From JBDIBA01 sp039812705 (lineage in GTDB: Bacteria > Actinomycetota > Acidimicrobiia > Acidimicrobiales > JBBSGY01), in NCBI GenBank assembly GCA_039812705.1, contig JBDIBA010000048.1, forward strand, positions 1-9,763: 9,763 bases of DNA, read 5' to 3'. The position numbers and the translations under genes were made by a program. Below the pieces are notes generated by a model. It was not told where the DNA came from and ran no database searches. It saw nothing but the letters and a program-made list of their open reading frames with translations. Shown piece by piece: positions 1-6,854 of this stretch. Positions within the stretch are counted from its first letter, which is position 1. Every line of letters starts with the position of its first letter.

Positions 1-356
1 CCTTTGCCGCCGCGCGATGACAAGCGGCCCATTTCGATGGACAGCTCAAGGGTGTCGCCCGGCAAGACCTGGCGGCGGAACTTGCAGCCGTCGATTCCAC
101 CAAACAACGGCAGCTTGCCGCTGTACTGATCTGACGACAGCAACGCAATGGCTCCCATCTGAGCAATGGCCTCGACCATCAACACACCGGGCAATGTTGG
201 TCGTCCCGGGAAATGGCCCGCGAAAAACGCTTCCTCGCCCGTCAGCTTCCAAACACCAGACGCACGCTCGCCTGGTACCAGCTGCGTTATCTCGTCAACA
301 AAAAGGAAGGGTGGTCGGTGCGCAATGATGGAATCTGGCCGCGGAAACTGGCTCAC
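1..356 (-). CDS. fabZ: FabZ-type 3-hydroxyacyl-ACP dehydratase (3' end cut by window edge)
   Basis: Dehydrates (3R)-hydroxyacyl-ACP to trans-2-enoyl-ACP in the cytosolic type II fatty-acid synthesis cycle. I translated this frame by hand: 118 codons are present and the gene runs off the left edge; family members are about 145-150 residues, so roughly the last 30 are missing. The hot-dog-fold signature is clear: IIAHRPPFLFVDEI at residues 10-23, then HFPGRPTLPGV at 48-58 and LMVEAIAQMG at 59-68. H48 and E62 are the expected catalytic pair. The GTG start is supported by an SD (GGAGG, 364-368) seven bases upstream and by the GTGA overlap with the bcp stop. This means it is translated after bcp from the same message. 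Mycobacteria use HadABC for this step, so a discrete FabZ suggests a different lineage. The family call is firm; the missing end cannot be judged. Confidence 0.93.
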   Translation of the reverse strand, partial: MSQFPRPDSIIAHRPPFLFVDEITQLVPGERASGVWKLTGEEAFFAGHFPGRPTLPGVLMVEAIAQMGAIALLSSDQYSGKLPLFGGIDGCKFRRQVLPGDTLELSIEMGRLSSRGGK

Positions 357-814
357 TGCAATGCCTCCAACAGTTTTGGAACGGTGTCCTTCGGTGAAAT
401 CTTGTACCAGGCCTGCTCAACCTTGCCGTCTTCATCAATGAGGAACGCGCTGCGATTGATGCCCATGAACTTCTTGCCGTACAGAGAACGCTCGCCCCAC
501 ACGCCATAAGCCTCGGCAACGGCATGATCTTCGTCAGCCAGCAACGGAAAACCAAGGCCAAACTTTGAATCGAACTTTTGTTGCGCGTCTGGCTTGTCTG
601 GGCTGACCCCAAAGACCGCAGTCGTACCCAGTTCCACCTTGGCATCGCGAAGCGCACACGCCTGAGTGGTGCAGCCTGGCGTGTTTGCCTTTGGATAGAA
701 ATAAACAAGCGTCTTGTGACCGCGCTGATCGGCCAGCGTCACCACCGATCTTCCCTGGTCTTCCAGCTTGAAATCTGGCGCAACATCGCCAACCTGAAGG
801 CGCTTTTCAGACAT
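353..814 (-). CDS. bcp: Thioredoxin-dependent thiol peroxidase, Bcp/PrxQ peroxiredoxin
   Basis: Reduces hydrogen peroxide and organic hydroperoxides in the cytosol using thioredoxin or a similar thiol donor. The protein has 153 residues, normal for the family. Visible signatures are GDVAPDFKLEDQ at 9-20, the active-site stretch YFYPKANTPGCTTQAC at 38-53 with peroxidatic C48 and the resolving C53 five residues later (typical of atypical two-Cys PrxQ proteins), FGVSPD, and FPLLAD with the later YGVWGE. The ATG at 814 is fixed by a very strong SD, AGGAGGAG, six bases upstream. The gene is first in a unit with fabZ, whose GTG overlaps its TGA by four bases. It is divergent from the HAD gene across a 241-bp gap. 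I found no convincing -35/-10 pair for it. Confidence 0.95.
   Translation of the reverse strand: MSEKRLQVGDVAPDFKLEDQGRSVVTLADQRGHKTLVYFYPKANTPGCTTQACALRDAKVELGTTAVFGVSPDKPDAQQKFDSKFGLGFPLLADEDHAVAEAYGVWGERSLYGKKFMGINRSAFLIDEDGKVEQAWYKISPKDTVPKLLEALQ
364..368 (-). promoter_or_regulatory. Shine-Dalgarno of fabZ, inside the 3' end of bcp
   Basis: GGAGG on the minus strand, seven bases before the GTG at 356. It settles the fabZ start, which has no ATG nearby, and supports translational coupling to bcp. Confidence 0.75.
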
Positions 815-820
815 CTCGGT

Positions 821-828
821 CTCCTCCT
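821..828 (-). promoter_or_regulatory. Strong Shine-Dalgarno of bcp
   Basis: AGGAGGAG on the minus strand, six bases before the bcp ATG at 814. It is the longest anti-SD match I saw in the window, showing that bcp is made from a leadered message, unlike several neighbours. Confidence 0.85.
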
Positions 829-983
829 GCTAGTCGTCTTCTTAAACCAACCCGCCAGCAAACCAAGACAGCAAAAGAGGCGGATCTACAAGTCCCAATG
901 AAGCTAGCGGGCCCGTGTGACAAACAGGCGTCCAACGTGGGCAAATCGGGCGAATCGCCAACTAGGCTCACATGCGCGTTCCC

Positions 984-997
984 CTGCGTTCACGCAG
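984..997. repeat. Small perfect inverted repeat in the bcp/HAD intergenic region
   Basis: CTGCG-TTCA-CGCAG, a five-base perfect stem with a four-base loop, in the 241-bp gap (815-1055) between divergent bcp and the HAD gene. It could be a weak operator or 5'-UTR hairpin of the HAD transcript, or chance. A TANNNT-like TAGGCT lies at 963-968, but I see no matching -35. Nothing else in the gap is recognisable. Confidence 0.25.
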
Positions 998-1055
998 TCG
1001 TTCTTGATCCAAGCGTCGCCCACGCGACCCAAGCATCCCTCGAAAGGTTCAACCA

Positions 1056-2648
1056 GTGTCAAACCCGTCTAATCGCGGTCCGGCTCGCATTCGTTTTTAC
1101 TTGGACTTCGACGGGACTCTAGCCACAGACCTCATTGCGTACAAGCTGCTTTGCTACCCGATCCCCGAGCTTAACTACTTCCCAGCCGAAATCGACCCCG
1201 ACACGCAGCAGCGCAGCCGACTTGACCTCACTCGACTCAATGACCTTTTCGTTCAAGCCCAGCGCGAAGAGGCCATGCTCGGTGGAGACCCATCGGGGCC
1301 CGATGTCTGCAACTCCGTCATGATCGACCTCGTTCGCGATGGCTGGCTAAAGGGCCTCAACGACGACGTTCTGCGCGCTGTCGGTAAAAAGATTCGCCTG
1401 TTTCCTGGCGTTATCGAGTTTATGGAAGACGCGCGTCACCTCGTTGAAGCCCAGTCCGAAGGCCAAATGACGGTGGACTTCGTCATCCTCTCGGCGGGAT
1501 TGCGCGAAGCAACTGTTGGAACGGTCTTCGGCGATCTGATGCAAGGTGACAATCCCTTGGTCGCCGACATCACCGGGCAGCGTTTTCGCCACCGCAACGG
1601 AGAGATCTCTGGTGTTTCAAGAAGTTTCGCTGCTGCAGACAAGCGCGAATACCTTGCACAAGACGTGCTTCGCGGAGCCGTTTTGAAAGAGCATCAGATT
1701 GCTATCGGCGATGGAGCAACCGACGGCTCGATGTTCACTCAAGCAATCGCAAAGAACGAAGACGGAAAGCACGGCAGGGCGTACATCGTCTGTCCCGCGG
1801 AAGCCCACAACCCTGCTCACCGCATGAAGCGCCTCAAGATGGCCGAGTTCCGAAGGTCTTTCCCTCAAATCGACGGTGTCTTTAATGCCAACTGGTCCGA
1901 AACCATTGGCGGCGAGGACAATGCCTTCTACTTCAACTTGATGTGCACTCTCGACGACATGGTCGAGTCGCACATGCGCCAGTCTCGACAAGCAGTTCGC
2001 GTGGTCGAGCCCGAAGGCCGCGCCGGCACGCCCGCCACTTACGTCGACCTCCACGGAAACAGGATCGCACGGCGAGACGAAATCCTTCTCGGGTCGCCAA
2101 CACGCTCCCGTGAATACTCAGAAGCCCAACTGACACCAACAAACGCACACATCGATTTTGACAACAACCCAAGCTTGTGCCGAGTAATGCGCACGCTTGC
2201 CCAATACAAGGTGAGGGCGGCACTAGCGCCGCGAACCGCTCGCGATCTGCTGCGCGGAGACACGCCCGAGGTAATCCATGTGGATGTCGCCGCCGATGAC
2301 CCCAAGTCTGTCGGCCTTCCCGGGGCAATCTCCGCACTAACGGGCAACGCCTCGACGCCAGACCTTCCCGAACAAGGTTCCACTGCTCGCTACCAAATCG
2401 GTGAGAACGCAACACTTGCAGTAACCACCAGGCCAGCAGCCCACAAACAGGTCATCAAAACAATGAAGAGCAGCATCGCTCAAGGAAACATCGCCGCTAT
2501 CCAGGTCAACGGCAGCACCGTCTATCCACTGGCCCACGACTTGTCCCGCTCCCCCGAGATGGTGACCGCTCGCAACAGTGGCGCAGTGCGAACTTGCAGC
2601 GCACACAACGGCGGAATCGGCCGCGACTTCGCGCCAACGCTGCCCTAA
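1056..2648 (+). CDS. HAD-superfamily phosphatase with an uncharacterised C-terminal half
   Basis: Probably a Mg2+-dependent phosphohydrolase acting through a phospho-aspartate; the substrate is unknown. All HAD motifs are present: motif I DFDGTL with D17 (nucleophile) and D19, motif II ILSAG with S146, a plausible motif III lysine K196, and motif IV GDGATD with D219 and D223. About 120 residues between motifs I and II fit a C1-type cap, as in phosphoserine-phosphatase-like members. The HAD core ends near residue 265. Residues from about 280 to 530 have no motif I recognise, no signal peptide and no membrane segment, and end in a polar tail rich in Ser, Thr and Gly. At 530 residues it is about twice the size of a usual HAD phosphatase. 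The GTG start is chosen because AAAGG (1043-1047) lies eight bases upstream and motif I follows closely. It stands alone, so context gives no substrate. Confidence 0.8.
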   Translation: MSNPSNRGPARIRFYLDFDGTLATDLIAYKLLCYPIPELNYFPAEIDPDTQQRSRLDLTRLNDLFVQAQREEAMLGGDPSGPDVCNSVMIDLVRDGWLKGLNDDVLRAVGKKIRLFPGVIEFMEDARHLVEAQSEGQMTVDFVILSAGLREATVGTVFGDLMQGDNPLVADITGQRFRHRNGEISGVSRSFAAADKREYLAQDVLRGAVLKEHQIAIGDGATDGSMFTQAIAKNEDGKHGRAYIVCPAEAHNPAHRMKRLKMAEFRRSFPQIDGVFNANWSETIGGEDNAFYFNLMCTLDDMVESHMRQSRQAVRVVEPEGRAGTPATYVDLHGNRIARRDEILLGSPTRSREYSEAQLTPTNAHIDFDNNPSLCRVMRTLAQYKVRAALAPRTARDLLRGDTPEVIHVDVAADDPKSVGLPGAISALTGNASTPDLPEQGSTARYQIGENATLAVTTRPAAHKQVIKTMKSSIAQGNIAAIQVNGSTVYPLAHDLSRSPEMVTARNSGAVRTCSAHNGGIGRDFAPTLP

Positions 2649-2662
2649 CCAGCCCGCATTTC

Positions 2663-2686
2663 GCTTGCACCCGCCCAAGTGCAGGC
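2663..2686 (+). terminator. Possible terminator hairpin between the HAD gene and typA
   Basis: Eight-base stem with one G-U pair (GCTTGCAC with GTGCAGGC) around an eight-base loop, 14 bases after the HAD stop. No U-tract follows, so it is not a classic intrinsic terminator. Actinobacterial terminators often lack the tract, so it may still end the HAD transcript before the typA promoter. Confidence 0.35.
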
Positions 2687-2697
2687 CAATCACCAAC

Positions 2698-2703
2698 TAG
2701 CCT
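2698..2703 (+). promoter_or_regulatory. Putative -10 box of typA, placed for a leaderless transcript
   Basis: TAGCCT fits the actinobacterial TANNNT consensus and lies exactly six bases before the typA GTG, so transcription would start at or next to the start codon. No SD occurs upstream of that GTG. I see no good -35 at 16-19 bases spacing. Confidence 0.5.
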
Positions 2704-2709
2704 GTATGC

Positions 2710-4539
2710 GTGCCAACGCGTAATGACATCAGAAACGTCGCAATAGTCGCCCACGTCGACCACGGAAAAACCACCCTGGTCGATGCCATGTTGTGGCAGT
2801 CCGGTTTGTTCAGAGAAAACGAGCAAGTCGCAGAGCGCGTGATGGACTCCAACGATTTGGAACGCGAGAAGGGCATCACCATTCTCGCCAAGAACACCAG
2901 CGTTCGTTACGGCGACACCAAGATCAACATCATTGACACCCCAGGCCACGCCGACTTTGGTGGCGAGGTTGAGCGTGGTCTTTCAATGGTCGACGGCGTT
3001 TTGTTGCTTGTCGATGCAAGTGAAGGGCCGCTCCCCCAAACCCGCTTTGTTCTGCGCAAGGCGCTCTCTGCAGGACTTCCCGTTGGTCTGATCATCAACA
3101 AGATTGACCGTCCCGACGCTCGACCAAAGGAAGTCGTTGACGAGGTTTATGAACTGTTTATCGACCTCGAAGCCAACGACAACCAGATCGAGTTCCCAAT
3201 TCTTTACACAGTTGGCCGCGACGGCACTGCAACAACAGACCTCAACGAGCCGGGCAAAGACTTGGTTCCACTCTTCGAACTGATTCTCAACTACATCCCC
3301 GCGCCGACCTACGAAGAGGGTCACCCGTTCCAGGCGCTCGTCACAAACCTCGATTCGTCGCCATACGTTGGTCGCCTTGCGCTGTGTCGCATTCACCAAG
3401 GCGAGATCAAGCGCGCGCAAAACGTTGCTTGGTGCAAACGCGACGGCACGATCGAGCGCGCGAAACTAACCGAGCTTTACGTCACCGAAGGCTTGGAACG
3501 CACCGACGCCGACTTTGCCGGCCCCGGCGACATCATTGCCGTGGCGGGCCTTCCCGAAGTCACCATTGGCGAAACGCTTGCCGACCCAGACGACCCGCGC
3601 CCGCTGCCAGTACTGCACGTCGACGAACCAAGCCTCTCGATGACCATTGGTATCAACACGTCACCAATGGCTGGACGCGAAGGCTCCAAAATGACGGCCC
3701 GTCTTGTTAAAACGCGCCTCGACCAAGAGCTCATTGGTAACGTCAGCTTGCGCGTTCAGGCAACAGAAAAACCCGACGCCTGGGAAGTGCAAGGCCGCGG
3801 CGAACTGCAGCTGTCGGTGCTTGTCGAAATGATGCGACGCGAAGGCTTCGAGTTGACGGTTGGCCGCCCGCGCGTTGTCACGCGCGAGATTGACGGCAAA
3901 GTTCACGAGCCAATGGACCGCGTGACCATTGACGTCCCCGAGGCTTACGTCGGCGTTGTCACCCAGATGCTCGCGCTTCGCAAGGGCCGCATGGAACAAA
4001 TGGTCAACCACGGAACCGGTTGGGTTCGCATTGACCACGTTGTCCCTTCACGAGGTTTGATTGGTTTCCGCACAGAGTTCCTCACCGAGACTCGCGGCAC
4101 AGGAATCATGAATGCAATCAGCGCCGGGCACGAACCGTGGCAAGGCGAAATCAAGACGCGCGCAAACGGCAGCCTTGTTGCCGACCGCACGGGCAACACC
4201 ACTGCATATTCGCTCTACTCATTGAGCGACCGCGGCGCATTGTTTGTTGGTCCAGGTGTTGAGGTTTATGAAGGAATGATCGTTGGCGAAAATGCTCGCG
4301 CAGACGACATGGACGTCAACCCAACAAAGGAAAAGAAACTGACAAACATGCGTGCGTCAGCGGCTGACGACACGGTCAAGCTTGTTCCCCCGCGTTTGAT
4401 GGGCCTTGAACAAGCACTTGAATTCGCGGCAGCGGACGAGTGTGTGGAAGTGACTCCGGACTCCATTCGCATCCGCAAGATCATCCTCAACCAGAATGAA
4501 CGTGCTCGCGCCACCAAGCGCGCAAAGCAAAACAGCTAG
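2710..4539 (+). CDS. typA: Ribosome-associated GTPase TypA/BipA
   Basis: Translational GTPase of the EF-G/LepA family that binds 70S ribosomes and helps ribosome assembly and stress or low-temperature growth. At 609 residues it has the usual length. G-domain motifs are all present: P-loop AHVDHGKTT at 14-22, EREKGITI at 51-58 (switch I), DTPGHADFG at 76-84 (G3) and NKID at 130-133 (G4). Domain II, EF-G-like domain III/V stretches (for example EVQGRGELQLSVL and VVPSRGLIGFRTEF) and the TypA-specific C-terminal domain follow, ending in a basic tail. The GTG at 2710 is used; the ATG at 2706 is out of frame and stops after five codons. There is no SD, and a -10 box six bases upstream suggests a leaderless message. 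Its TAG overlaps the convergent trpF stop in CTAG at 4536-4539. Confidence 0.97.
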   Translation: MPTRNDIRNVAIVAHVDHGKTTLVDAMLWQSGLFRENEQVAERVMDSNDLEREKGITILAKNTSVRYGDTKINIIDTPGHADFGGEVERGLSMVDGVLLLVDASEGPLPQTRFVLRKALSAGLPVGLIINKIDRPDARPKEVVDEVYELFIDLEANDNQIEFPILYTVGRDGTATTDLNEPGKDLVPLFELILNYIPAPTYEEGHPFQALVTNLDSSPYVGRLALCRIHQGEIKRAQNVAWCKRDGTIERAKLTELYVTEGLERTDADFAGPGDIIAVAGLPEVTIGETLADPDDPRPLPVLHVDEPSLSMTIGINTSPMAGREGSKMTARLVKTRLDQELIGNVSLRVQATEKPDAWEVQGRGELQLSVLVEMMRREGFELTVGRPRVVTREIDGKVHEPMDRVTIDVPEAYVGVVTQMLALRKGRMEQMVNHGTGWVRIDHVVPSRGLIGFRTEFLTETRGTGIMNAISAGHEPWQGEIKTRANGSLVADRTGNTTAYSLYSLSDRGALFVGPGVEVYEGMIVGENARADDMDVNPTKEKKLTNMRASAADDTVKLVPPRLMGLEQALEFAAADECVEVTPDSIRIRKIILNQNERARATKRAKQNS

Positions 4540-5177
4540 GCGTTGCGGGCCTCTTCAATGAAAGCTCGCAACCTGGCTGGGTCTTTGCGTCCCGCAACGA
4601 CGCCTTCGACACCGCTAACCACATCGACTCCGTAGCAACGGGTAGTTCGTATTGCGTCAGCAACATTGGACGCGTTCAGTCCGCCGGCGATGATTAACCG
4701 CAAGCCGCTGAGACGCGACGCGTCAAGTGCATTCCAGTCAAACGACTGTCCTGAACCCGGGCGTGGTCCGTCAACAAGGACGCGTCCACCTGTTGCGTAT
4801 GGCGCCATGTCATAACCCGGAAGTTCTGAAAAGGCCGGGATCACTTCGTGGGTTTCGCCAAGAGCCTTCACGCAGTCCGCAAGGATCGTCTCGGTTGGTC
4901 GGTGCAACTGCAATACACCCGCCTGGCTCTGCCGGACTGCGGAGACAATCGTTTCGGCGCCTTCGTGTTCACTGGCATCCATGACGGCAACCGTTTCGAC
5001 CTCACGGTCCCGGCCGCCTGTCTGGCGCGTCGACAAGCCACGCACAATGGCCGCAACCTCTGCCGGTTCAATGTGTCGCTTAGATGCGGCCATCACAAAG
5101 CCAACAGCATCAGCACCGCAGTCAATGGCAAGACAAGCGTCGTCGAGACTGGTTGTGCCGCAGATCTTTACAAACAC
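4536..5177 (-). CDS. trpF: Phosphoribosylanthranilate isomerase
   Basis: Third-from-last stage of tryptophan synthesis: an Amadori rearrangement of N-(5-phosphoribosyl)anthranilate to CdRP, the substrate of TrpC. It is a 213-residue (beta/alpha)8 barrel. Signatures are FVKICGTTS at 2-10 with catalytic C6, LVDGPRPGSGQSFDW at 134-148 with general acid D136, and the phosphate-binding AGGLNASNV at 164-172 and GVDVVSGVEG at 183-192. The usual QLHG element reads QLHRPTE, a small deviation. The GTG at 5177 directly follows the trpC TGA with no gap, and AAGGG (5185-5189) seven bases upstream is its SD within trpC. It ends the ygfZ-lipoprotein-trpC-trpF unit. Streptomyces and Mycobacterium lack trpF because PriA does both jobs, so a dedicated TrpF is informative about lineage. 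Confidence 0.95.
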   Translation of the reverse strand: MFVKICGTTSLDDACLAIDCGADAVGFVMAASKRHIEPAEVAAIVRGLSTRQTGGRDREVETVAVMDASEHEGAETIVSAVRQSQAGVLQLHRPTETILADCVKALGETHEVIPAFSELPGYDMAPYATGGRVLVDGPRPGSGQSFDWNALDASRLSGLRLIIAGGLNASNVADAIRTTRCYGVDVVSGVEGVVAGRKDPARLRAFIEEARNA

Positions 5178-5951
5178 TCAGCTGCCCTTAATCGCACGAC
5201 ACATCTCGGCGGGGTTCCCGGATCTAACCAAGCTGGACCCAACAAGGACACCGTCGTAGCCCAGGTTGTGCATCTGACGCGCGTCTTCGGCGGTAGCGAT
5301 TCCGGACTCGCAAACGCTTATTACGTGGCTGGGGATGAGTTTGCGCAAACGACTTGCCGCGTCGGTCATCTCAAATGTCTTCAAGTTGCGCTGGTTCACA
5401 CCAATCAACGCAACGCCGTCGATTGACCTTGCGCGAGCGAGCTCGTCGACATCATGAACCTCAACCAAGGCAGCCAGCCCGAGACGCAGCGCAAGCGCAT
5501 GCATGGAGGCCAGCTCTTCATCGCTTAGCGCAGCAACAATCAACAGCACGGCGTCTGCGCCCATCAGGCGAGTCTCGGCGACATCGCGCAAGCTGACAGC
5601 AAAGTCTTTGCGCAATATGGGCGCCGCAATGGCTGCGCGAACCGCGGCAAGGTCCGCCGCCGATCCACCGAAGAACTCCTCGTCGGTAAGGACAGAAATG
5701 CAGTCCGCCCCACCTTCGACGTAACTGGTGGCAAGAGAAACGGGGTCGAGGCCTTGGTTCAGCGCACCTTCTGAAGGCGAGCGACGCTTCACCTCGGCAA
5801 TCAGACTGAGGCCTTTGCCGGACAACGCTTGGCGAAAGTTGCGCGGACCGCCTTCGCACTGCAGCGCACGGTCGATGACCTGGTCGGCTGGCCCAATTGC
5901 CGCGTCGGCCGCGCGGTGAGCGCGGATTATTGCCTCAAGATACGCAGGCAT
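5178..5951 (-). CDS. trpC: Indole-3-glycerol-phosphate synthase
   Basis: Closes the indole ring by decarboxylating CdRP to indole-3-glycerol phosphate, the step after TrpF. The protein has 257 residues, standard for the monofunctional enzyme. Barrel signatures in order: LIAEVKRRSPS at 50-60 with E53 and K55, ISVLTDEEFFGGS at 85-97, ILRKDF at 112-117 with catalytic K115, LVEVHD at 162-167 with E164, IGVNQRNL at 183-190 and VCESGI at 213-218 with E215 (usually SESGI). The ATG at 5951 lies 12 bases after the lipoprotein stop and lacks a good SD, so it may depend on translational re-initiation. Together with trpF it gives two consecutive steps; the other trp genes are not in the window. Confidence 0.97.
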   Translation of the reverse strand: MPAYLEAIIRAHRAADAAIGPADQVIDRALQCEGGPRNFRQALSGKGLSLIAEVKRRSPSEGALNQGLDPVSLATSYVEGGADCISVLTDEEFFGGSAADLAAVRAAIAAPILRKDFAVSLRDVAETRLMGADAVLLIVAALSDEELASMHALALRLGLAALVEVHDVDELARARSIDGVALIGVNQRNLKTFEMTDAASRLRKLIPSHVISVCESGIATAEDARQMHNLGYDGVLVGSSLVRSGNPAEMCRAIKGS

Positions 5952-5963
5952 CGGCTCGGGTGG

Positions 5964-6854
5964 TTACTCGTCAGCTTCTTCGCCGGGGGCTGCGCTTGTT
6001 GACGATGACGACGTGGTCGTCGGAGGGTTTTGACAACCCGCAACATCGAGGCGCTGGGTGCGTCCATCGGCAAACGTAAGGGTCAAACCTTGGTTGTCTT
6101 GCGAGTCGCAACGTACTTGCCATGTCGCACGGCCAGAGCCGTCGGTGACCGCGACATTTGAAGACGTAATTGGGCGTCCGCCATCGCTGTCGAGTCGCAG
6201 CACGACGTTGGACACGCCAGAGTTTCGCGCCACGCCGTCAGTACCCACCGAAGACTGCGAGATGGAAACAACCACGTTTGCAGAACGCCCGAGAATTGGC
6301 GGGTTCGGCGCAATTCCCCAGTTAACTGCCGTACGTCCGCCGGTAGAGGTGAGGTTCAGATCGAGGTTGCGATTGTCGTTGCCACCAAGGAAGAAGACTT
6401 CGGCCTGTTGGCTAAATGCGTCTGGCGCGCGGAACGCACGCACCCGATAGCGGCCGCCCTGAATGCCCGCCGCACGGTAACGCCCGTCTTCGCCGGCTCG
6501 CACATCGAGGCTTTGAGATTTGTTGTCGACGAATCGCTCCAGATGAATGACCGCACCGCCAGCCGGGGCACCACCGACCTTGATGATCCCAGAAATGCTT
6601 GCCGTGCCACCCTGCACAGCTGGGTTGCGATCGACGATTGTCGTGCCGGGCACGTCTTGGAGCGTGATTCCCGAATAGTCAGGCACCGACGAGCTGGTCG
6701 GAAGAACCGAAACCTTTGGCGGACTTGGCAGCGGCGCAACAGACGAGGCGCACGCGCTGAGGATCAGTCCCGCAGACGCAATTGCCAAGAACGGCGCCCA
6801 GCGAAACAGCCGCGCAGCCTTGGTTCGAGTTGTGCCGACTTGTCCGTTGTTCAT
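5964..6854 (-). CDS. Predicted surface lipoprotein with two beta-sandwich-like regions, function unknown
   Basis: I do not recognise a specific family. The N-terminus has basic residues, a hydrophobic stretch (about 17-33) and a lipobox LSAC with C35, so it should be lipidated and anchored on the outer face of the cytoplasmic membrane. A Pro/Ser/Thr-rich linker (about 36-60) follows. Residues 82-168 (SGIIKVGG, then GEDGRYRAAGIQGGRYRVRAF) resemble a carboxypeptidase-regulatory-like/transthyretin-type fold, and 180-274 resembles an Ig-like domain, with C249 and C274 able to form a disulfide. The end is a low-complexity Thr/Ser tail and an acidic terminus. The ATG shares one base with the ygfZ stop (TGATG), with GGAGA (6865-6869) ten bases upstream, so it is coupled to ygfZ; trpC starts 12 bases after it. 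A structural or ligand-binding role is only a guess. Confidence 0.82.
   Translation of the reverse strand: MNNGQVGTTRTKAARLFRWAPFLAIASAGLILSACASSVAPLPSPPKVSVLPTSSSVPDYSGITLQDVPGTTIVDRNPAVQGGTASISGIIKVGGAPAGGAVIHLERFVDNKSQSLDVRAGEDGRYRAAGIQGGRYRVRAFRAPDAFSQQAEVFFLGGNDNRNLDLNLTSTGGRTAVNWGIAPNPPILGRSANVVVSISQSSVGTDGVARNSGVSNVVLRLDSDGGRPITSSNVAVTDGSGRATWQVRCDSQDNQGLTLTFADGRTQRLDVAGCQNPPTTTSSSSTSAAPGEEADE

Noticed and set aside
898..1122. Plus-strand frame of 74 residues upstream of and overlapping the HAD gene
   Set aside because: Overlaps the HAD start in another frame, has no recognisable motif and no convincing start signal; the gap is better treated as non-coding.
1617..2054. Minus-strand frame of 145 residues inside the HAD gene
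   Set aside because: Antisense to an intact phosphatase frame, with no SD, motif or supporting context.
2706..2723. ATG CGT GCC AAC GCG TAA, a five-codon frame overlapping the typA start, as a leader peptide or alternative start
   Set aside because: It is out of frame with typA and stops at once. If transcription starts at the GTG, as the -10 box suggests, it is not even transcribed.
4848..5426. Plus-strand frame of 192 residues opposite trpF and trpC
   Set aside because: Fully antisense to two enzymes with intact catalytic motifs; its product has no recognisable features. It is a by-product of the codon bias of the real genes.
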